Shown piece by piece: positions 8,443-13,108 of a DNA stretch of 13,108 bases. The DNA lies in contig JAHEEY010000081.1 of the NCBI GenBank assembly GCA_024640485.1, positions 1 through 13,108 of the forward strand. The letters run 5' to 3'. Each line of letters opens with the position of its first letter. Position 1 is the first letter of the stretch. This DNA comes from Chloroflexota bacterium. Its GTDB lineage: Bacteria > Chloroflexota > Anaerolineae > Promineifilales > Promineifilaceae. Below the pieces are notes generated by a model. The model did not search any database, was not told where the DNA came from, and worked only from the letters and a program-made list of their open reading frames with translations. The position numbers were made by a program, and so were the translations under genes.

Positions 8443-9075
8443 ATGTGCCACCGATCGGTGAATCTCAAGGTGAATAGACACAAACTGGCTCGTGGACCGA
8501 AAACTCTCCGCATCGTATACATTGTTGCGCCTTTCCTGCTGCTGCTTGCTTTGTTTGCGATGGTCAATTTGCCAACTGTCAATGACTTTGAGGGGATAAA
8601 GACCGCGACACCCGACAAGCTGCCTTCGGTAGTTCAGGAGACGCCGGTCGTCGCATCTACACCTTCTACCCAACTGCCGCCTGCCACAGCAACCTCAAGC
8701 CCTACAGTGACACCCCAGCTGGAGCTCCAGCGATCTCCAACGCCAAGGGCAATACAGTCGATTCCCCTGCTTGGCCCGCCAGACAAAAGCGTTTTGCCGC
8801 ACGACGGCACGGTCACGTTCTATTGGGCATGGACAACCCCACTAGAGGACAATTCTGAATTCCTTGTTTTAGTCAGCCAGGGCACGCAGCAGTTGGCAGT
8901 CGGTACGGTCTCACAAACAGAGATGGATCATGTGTATGACTTGGAGATACCCGTGGGTACAATCTGGCCTACAGATCTCGAAATCGCCTGGAAGGTCTCC
9001 TTAATTGATACGAACAGTCAGAAACCAATAGCGGAAAGTGTACTCCGCTCATTCAAGCTTTATGTGTATAATTAG
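8443..9075 (+). CDS. Small single-pass membrane protein with Pro/Thr linker and beta-sandwich-like ectodomain
   Basis: 210 residues from ATG 8443; GTG codons at 8458 and 8470 are alternative starts, and no strong ribosome binding site decides between them. Seen: a basic N-terminus (RHKLARGPK), one membrane segment at about 23-42 (IVYIVAPFLLLLALFAMV), a Pro/Thr/Ser linker at about 55-101, then a domain at 107-208. This domain opens with IPLLGPPDKS, has FYWAW (126-130), alternating strand-like stretches and an IAWKVSL strand (181-187), and ends SFKLYVYN. It is a Fn3/Ig-like sandwich by appearance only. The same layout and residues recur in the ectodomain of the next gene (about 375-475 there), so the two are probably paralogous modules. 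The basic N-terminus should stay inside. No enzyme motif is seen. It sits 79 nt before the pseudokinase; a partner or co-receptor role is inferred. Confidence 0.75.
   Translation: MCHRSVNLKVNRHKLARGPKTLRIVYIVAPFLLLLALFAMVNLPTVNDFEGIKTATPDKLPSVVQETPVVASTPSTQLPPATATSSPTVTPQLELQRSPTPRAIQSIPLLGPPDKSVLPHDGTVTFYWAWTTPLEDNSEFLVLVSQGTQQLAVGTVSQTEMDHVYDLEIPVGTIWPTDLEIAWKVSLIDTNSQKPIAESVLRSFKLYVYN
8605..8745 (+). repeat. Pro/Thr/Ser-rich linker in the small membrane protein
   Basis: About 47 codons rich in Thr, Pro, Ser and Ala link the membrane segment to the ectodomain. The composition matches the tails of the two neighbouring membrane proteins, so the linker type is shared across the locus. Confidence 0.65.
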
Positions 9076-9142
9076 AAGCATCTATCATAGCATAATCGAT
9101 TTCTGAAATATTGTAGCCAGCATCGCATCTGGATAGATCAAG

Positions 9143-9147
9143 AAGGT
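9143..9147 (+). promoter_or_regulatory. Ribosome binding site that fixes the pseudokinase start
   Basis: AAGGT, within AGAAGGTCC, ends 7 bases before ATG 9155. It supports that ATG over the TTG one codon upstream. It is the clearest ribosome binding site in the window. Confidence 0.6.
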
Positions 9148-9154
9148 CCTTTTG

Positions 9155-11023
9155 ATGGCGAGCAGCGGTCTGACCGACAGATTATTCGTTGATTATAGTG
9201 TCAAGAAGAGAATCTCTGACAAAGAGCATTCGCTTCTTTACCTTGCTCACAATCTGCGAACGGAGCTGCCGGTCTTCCTACTTCTATTGAATCCGACAGT
9301 CGAAACGGATCCGGAGCTTGCCGAACGCTTTCAGAAACGCATAGAGAAGCTCTCAAAAATAGAGCATCCCAACATAGCCCATGTCAAGGACGTCGGAGTT
9401 TCTCCCAAGGGGCAGCCTTGCGCTGCCATACAGCATTTTCGCTGCAGTCCGCTGTCCACCAAGATTACCGAACTTGCCGAACAACATCGACAGCTCCCTG
9501 TTGAAGATGTCCTGCGTCTGGTTCGAGATCTGGCTAGCGCCCTGGCGGCAGTCTTTCAGGAAGGACTTTCACACTACGACCTTCGTCCCGAAAATATCTA
9601 CATTCGAGAAGACGATTCACCGGTGCTTCTGGATCTTGGCGTACCTGAACTAGCCCTGAGCGATGAGACTGCAAGAGAGATTGTTGAATCCGGCTTTCTT
9701 GATTACGCCGCACCCGAACAGATTCAAGGCAACCGAACTACCCCAAAGAGCAATGTCTACTCGCTAGGTATCCTGCTCTACGAGCTTTTGGCCGGCCATC
9801 GGCCGGAAATTCCGACCTCGTCATGGGATATCTTCGAACGCCGGCAGGTAACAATTCCGAGGGCGGCGCCGTTGGAAGAGGTTCGAAAAGGGCTGTCACC
9901 AGAAATCTATCGGCTGGTCCGGAATTGCCTTTGGCAGCAAGAATGGAATCGGTTTGAATCACCGGCTGCGCTAGTGGAAGCGCTTGACCAAGCGATAGCG
10001 GTACTGACCAATCCTAAGTCCGAGCTCATTTCACCGTCATTGAGGCTGAGGCGCCGCTTGATAACCGCATCAGCCCTCCTCATATTCATTCTTCCCATCG
10101 GATATGTGTTGTTTGGCGGCAGCAGTTTGATCAGTAGGCTTGGAAACAACGGTGATGGCACTAATATTTCAGTTCAGCCCAGCGCCGTGGAATTGACTGG
10201 GACGGCGATGGCGGCGATAGAAACCGGTGGCAACCACACCAATCAGCTGCTTATGCCCGTAGTGAGCGAAGGCGAAAGAATCGACCTGCTTTCGCCGGTA
10301 CCGGGAGGCCAGCTCGTTACAGGGCTGCCGGCGCTGTTCCAGTGGCAGTGGATCGAGCCCGTGTCCGCCAGAGATCAGTTTAGTATCTATCTGGTAACTG
10401 CCGATGGCATGTTTTTGCTCGGCTCCATCAATGCCAGCAGCGAGGCTTCCGACTACGAGCTGAAGCTGGACGCAGGCCTGCAGTCGTTCGAAGGCACCTA
10501 TAGATGGCAGGTAGTTCTTGAGCAGGGCAGCTCTGGTGAGATAGTAGCCAGCAGCCGCTTGCGCACGGTGAATATTGTTCCCAAGAGCGGTGTAGATACC
10601 GAACCTTCGCCAACTGCAACGAACCCTGTCGCTGTCGCGCCCACGTCTACCCCAGAACCAACGAGCTCTCCCACCGCAACCCCGACGGCCACCGAACCTG
10701 CCGCAACACCGACTCAGACGCCGTCACCTACGGTAGAACCTGCCTGCCAGGTTCAGAATCCAGGAAGATGGATCAGGTATACGATATCATCAGGCGACAA
10801 CCTCTCCACCATGGCTCTCAGAACTGGAACCACCGTGGAACGGATCATGGAAGTCAACTGCCTTGAAAGCATCCTCATGTCGGTTGGAAGTCGCATTTGG
10901 CTTCCTTCGGCACCTACAACACCGACGCCACCGACTGCGTCCACTGCCGTGCCAGGCGGCTCAAACCCACCCAAGCCCACACCTACACCACTGCCCACAT
11001 TGACTCCGCCGCCGGCGCCGTGA
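9155..11023 (+). CDS. Membrane-spanning Ser/Thr kinase-like protein (probable pseudokinase) with LysM ectodomain
   Basis: 622 residues from ATG 9155. Residues about 10-280 follow the bacterial Ser/Thr kinase (Hanks-type) fold: EHPNIAHVKDVG (70-81), HYDLRPEN (140-147) for HRDxKxxN, DLG (160-162) for DFG, APE (186-188), and KSNVYSLG, with Asn at 200 where most kinases have Asp. The Gly-rich loop is gone (KKRISDKEHSLLYLAH) and the VAIK Lys is replaced by Leu in VFLLLL (about 43). The Asp of HYD and of DLG remain. ATP binding and catalysis are therefore doubtful. One membrane segment lies at about 303-322. Outside: a domain at 370-476 like that of the preceding gene, a Pro/Thr linker (about 483-529), a LysM domain (about 541-584; SGDNLSTMALRTGTT) preceded by a Cys at 531 and containing one at 569, and a Pro-rich tail. 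LysM domains bind peptidoglycan or chitin-like glycans. Inferred role: a wall-attached signalling scaffold. A degenerate but active kinase is the alternative. Confidence 0.88.
   Translation: MASSGLTDRLFVDYSVKKRISDKEHSLLYLAHNLRTELPVFLLLLNPTVETDPELAERFQKRIEKLSKIEHPNIAHVKDVGVSPKGQPCAAIQHFRCSPLSTKITELAEQHRQLPVEDVLRLVRDLASALAAVFQEGLSHYDLRPENIYIREDDSPVLLDLGVPELALSDETAREIVESGFLDYAAPEQIQGNRTTPKSNVYSLGILLYELLAGHRPEIPTSSWDIFERRQVTIPRAAPLEEVRKGLSPEIYRLVRNCLWQQEWNRFESPAALVEALDQAIAVLTNPKSELISPSLRLRRRLITASALLIFILPIGYVLFGGSSLISRLGNNGDGTNISVQPSAVELTGTAMAAIETGGNHTNQLLMPVVSEGERIDLLSPVPGGQLVTGLPALFQWQWIEPVSARDQFSIYLVTADGMFLLGSINASSEASDYELKLDAGLQSFEGTYRWQVVLEQGSSGEIVASSRLRTVNIVPKSGVDTEPSPTATNPVAVAPTSTPEPTSSPTATPTATEPAATPTQTPSPTVEPACQVQNPGRWIRYTISSGDNLSTMALRTGTTVERIMEVNCLESILMSVGSRIWLPSAPTTPTPPTASTAVPGGSNPPKPTPTPLPTLTPPPAP
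10601..10741 (+). repeat. Pro/Thr linker between ectodomain and LysM of the pseudokinase
   Basis: About 47 codons of EPSPTAT, TPEPTSS and PTQTPSPT type sequence. It is an extended extracellular spacer that would hold the LysM domain away from the membrane. Confidence 0.75.
10907..11020 (+). repeat. Pro/Thr tail after the LysM domain
   Basis: The last 38 codons read TPTPPTAS, KPTPTPLP and LTPPPAP. Like the membrane ATPase, this protein ends in a free Pro/Thr tail with no further domain, membrane helix or sorting motif. Confidence 0.75.
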
Positions 11024-11024
11024 T

Positions 11025-11062
11025 GGGGACCGAAACATATGTCTAGGCGGCAGGTCCCGCCT
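11025..11062 (+). promoter_or_regulatory. Overlapping dyads in the leader of the repeat protein gene
   Basis: AGGCGG (11045-11050) can pair with CCGCCT (11057-11062), while GGGACC (11026-11031) can pair with GGTCCC (11053-11058). The two stems share bases 11057-11058 and so exclude each other. A palindrome ACATATGT (11035-11042) lies between. No U-tract follows. Possible roles are an RNA switch, an operator or chance; the rest of the leader to 11129 holds GAGGTG at 11069-11074. Confidence 0.3.
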
Positions 11063-11129
11063 GTATGTGAGGTGGTCGCGCTCAATGGCAAATACAATCG
11101 AATTGACACGCTGGAGATCGAATTCTTCA

Positions 11130-13108
11130 ATGAAACGCCGAGCAGCATTACTATTCGTGACTCTGGGCATTGCCCTGGGATCTCTCTCATACCTGGGAAC
11201 TGTCTTTGCCTCAACCATAGATTCCGCCAGCATGCCCCTTGCCTACGAAATTGAGCCGGTAGAAATGCCAGAGATCAACGCACAGTTGGCTCCACTGGCT
11301 GCCAGCATGGTCGTAACAAAGAGTGCCGTGCCCACGGTTGCCTTGCAGGGTGAAGCCGTAGCGTTCAGCATTACTATTGGAAATAGCGGCAATGAGCCGA
11401 TATACAGTGTCCAAGTCACTGAGAATAATGCCGACTGCAGCTTGGGGGCGCGTACGGGAGACGCTGGAACCCCGGAAGTTCTCGACGTCGCGGAAACCTG
11501 GTCTTTTACATGCACATTGACCGCCGGGTCAGGCAATATCACCAACACCGTGTTTGTCACCGCCACAGACTCGCTGAGCATATCATTTTCGGTTTCGGAC
11601 ACAGCTCTCGTCAATATCGTTCACCCATCATTTGTGGTCACAAAGACCTCAGTGCCTACGACCGCATGGGAGGCAGAACTGGTAACCTTCACGGTTCAAG
11701 TCCAAAATGACGGCGATGCGAATCTGGAGAATATTACTCTTTTTGATAGTCAACCTTCATGTGATTTAGGGACACCCGCCGGCGACACGCTCAATCCTGA
11801 TACATTGGACATTGCCGAGACATGGTCATACACCTGCACGATTGACACATCTGCAGTCGACCTGATTAATACCGCTACCATCACTGCGACAGATCCTATG
11901 GGCAACTTCCTGGTGCATAGCGATACGGCGATTGTTGACGTCATCCACCCTTCACTGTCACTGACAAACACAGTTGAGCCAACTGCTCCCCGGCAAGGCG
12001 ATCTGGTAACCTACACAGTCGGTATCTCAAACACGGGCGATGTTCAGCTTACCGATTTTGAGATCGCCGAATCTCTGCCTGCCTGCGCTCTTGCTGGTCC
12101 TGCGACGGATATTGGGGCAGCCAGTGTTCTTGATATTAATGAATTATGGACCTATGACTGTACCGTTACCGCCGGTTCCTCAGCTCTTGAAAATGGCGTA
12201 ACCGTCACAGCCACTGACGTGCTTGGCCGACAGATTCAAGGTAGCGCCTCAGTTACAACGGCCGTTCTGAACCCGAGCATTGCTGTGGCAAAAGGTCCGG
12301 ACTATCAAACGGTTCGCAGCGGTGGCACCGCTACCTATACAATTAATATCACTAACACCAGCGATATTGACCTGAACCTGACGATCACAGATACCCTAAC
12401 CGATGGAAATTGCGCCGCGATTTCCCCGTCCGCCCTTTTGGCAAAAGACAGTACGTCATTGACATGCGTCCAGAACGGCGTTGGCTCAGATTACACCAAC
12501 ACAATTACAGTCACTGGGGAATACACCGCAACTTCAAGTACGGTGATCGGCGTCACAAGCAGCGACCAGGCGTTCAGCGATGTTGTCAATCCGTCATTTA
12601 CTGCTGCTATGACCCCCTCCTACCAGGAAGTCATTTCCGGCGGGAATGCCGGATTTACCGTAACCCTCAGCAATCTGGGAGACACTGCATTGGATATGCG
12701 GGTTGAGAGCTCGCCTGCTGGAAGCAGCTGCTCGGCGGACGCCCCAAACACGCTTCCTCTTTTGCCAACGGTCCAGTACAACTGCAGTATGCCCGATGCC
12801 ACCGCTGACTACACGCATTTCTTGACGGCAACTGGGACCTATACGCCAACTTCTGGCATACCAATCATCGTATCAAGCACCGTGTCATCGACCGTCAACA
12901 CCGTCAATCCTGCCCTGACCATTTCGGCTGCCCCAAGCTCTCAGACTATTGTGACGGGCTCGGCAGTGACATATACTTTGGAAATCACCAATACCGGTGA
13001 CGTCACACTGGCCCTCAGTCCCTCAAACCCAGTGGGCGCCAGCTGCGAAGCGGTGACAGTCAACCCATTAGGTGCCGGCCAGAACACAAGCTATCAATGT
13101 TCCCGCTC
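11130..13108 (+). CDS. Secreted DUF11/DUF7507-like Ig-repeat protein, 3' partial
   Basis: The frame is open from the leader to the window edge, giving 659 visible codons. ATG 11130 is chosen because it starts a textbook signal peptide: MKRRAALLF, a hydrophobic core to about 22, and a likely cut after TVFA (24-27). An in-frame ATG at 11085 has a better placed GAGGTG (11069-11074) and would add 15 residues, so the start is uncertain. After a short spacer, residues 59 on form tandem repeats of 106-108 residues, each with a TYTVxIxNTGD-like strand, a first Cys near the middle, an [EN]xWxYxC-type second Cys and a TVTATD-like strand. This matches the pattern of DUF11/DUF7507 repeat domains of surface proteins. 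No catalytic residues, Pro/Thr linker or anchor is seen in the visible part. It follows the pseudokinase by about 100 nt on the same strand. Inferred role: a long stalk or surface-layer component. Confidence 0.88.
   Translation, partial: MKRRAALLFVTLGIALGSLSYLGTVFASTIDSASMPLAYEIEPVEMPEINAQLAPLAASMVVTKSAVPTVALQGEAVAFSITIGNSGNEPIYSVQVTENNADCSLGARTGDAGTPEVLDVAETWSFTCTLTAGSGNITNTVFVTATDSLSISFSVSDTALVNIVHPSFVVTKTSVPTTAWEAELVTFTVQVQNDGDANLENITLFDSQPSCDLGTPAGDTLNPDTLDIAETWSYTCTIDTSAVDLINTATITATDPMGNFLVHSDTAIVDVIHPSLSLTNTVEPTAPRQGDLVTYTVGISNTGDVQLTDFEIAESLPACALAGPATDIGAASVLDINELWTYDCTVTAGSSALENGVTVTATDVLGRQIQGSASVTTAVLNPSIAVAKGPDYQTVRSGGTATYTINITNTSDIDLNLTITDTLTDGNCAAISPSALLAKDSTSLTCVQNGVGSDYTNTITVTGEYTATSSTVIGVTSSDQAFSDVVNPSFTAAMTPSYQEVISGGNAGFTVTLSNLGDTALDMRVESSPAGSSCSADAPNTLPLLPTVQYNCSMPDATADYTHFLTATGTYTPTSGIPIIVSSTVSSTVNTVNPALTISAAPSSQTIVTGSAVTYTLEITNTGDVTLALSPSNPVGASCEAVTVNPLGAGQNTSYQCSR
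11304..13108 (+). repeat. Tandem Ig-like repeats with a conserved Cys pair, sixth unit cut by the window edge
   Basis: Units start at 11304, 11628, 11952, 12276, 12594 and 12912. The first three are exactly 108 codons and the next two exactly 106. Unit boundaries carry a [HN]P-[SA] motif. Every unit shows two Cys about 25-40 residues apart, for example DCSLG with FTCTL in unit 1 and SCEAV with YQCSR in unit 6. DNA identity between units is low, so duplication is old. Confidence 0.85.

Noticed and set aside
9067..9072. TATAAT as a -10 box upstream of the pseudokinase gene
   Set aside because: It is the Tyr-Asn end of the previous gene and has no matching -35 element at the expected spacing.
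9080..9138. Distant 7-bp inverted repeat ATCTATC / GATAGAT before the pseudokinase
   Set aside because: The arms are separated by 45 bases with no further pairing, which is easily expected by chance in an AT-rich gap.

Overview
The window reads as a chromosomal stretch from a Chloroflexota-like bacterium (Anaerolineae/Caldilineae type), although no marker gene proves the taxon. The reasons are moderate GC content, long Thr/Pro/Ser-rich 'TPTPT' linkers, a Cys-flanked LysM domain, AAA_35-type ATPases, an FG-GAP/PKD/PPC secreted giant and a DUF11/DUF7507-like repeat protein. All six genes lie on the + strand. Nearly every base is coding and no gap reaches 300 bases; the longest is about 140 nt (8303-8442). 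No tRNA, rRNA, CRISPR array, insertion sequence or convincing terminator was seen.

Layout: (1) 3-1241, the 3' part of a soluble AAA_35 ATPase whose start lies upstream of the window. (2) 1238-3433, a second AAA_35 ATPase that overlaps the first by GTGA and continues through one membrane segment into an extracellular TPR-like region and a long Pro/Thr tail. (3) 3527-8302, a 1591-residue secreted or anchored protein with 14 FG-GAP blades, six 82-residue PKD repeats and a C-terminal PPC-like domain. (4) 8443-9075, a small single-pass membrane protein with a Pro/Thr linker and one beta-sandwich-like ectodomain. (5) 9155-11023, a membrane-spanning kinase-like protein that has lost the ATP-binding signatures and so looks like a pseudokinase. 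Its outside half carries an ectodomain resembling that of gene 4, a LysM domain and Pro/Thr linkers. (6) 11130 to the window end, a secreted protein of 106-108-residue Ig-like repeats, each with one Cys pair, running off the window.

Taken together the genes look like an inside-to-outside cell-surface module: two NTP-dependent switch proteins (one soluble, one membrane-tethered), a membrane pseudokinase with a wall-binding domain, a small partner sharing its ectodomain, and two very long repeat proteins suited to adhesion or surface-layer building. That these products act together is inference from co-orientation, tight spacing and shared modules. No function for the whole locus is recognised.
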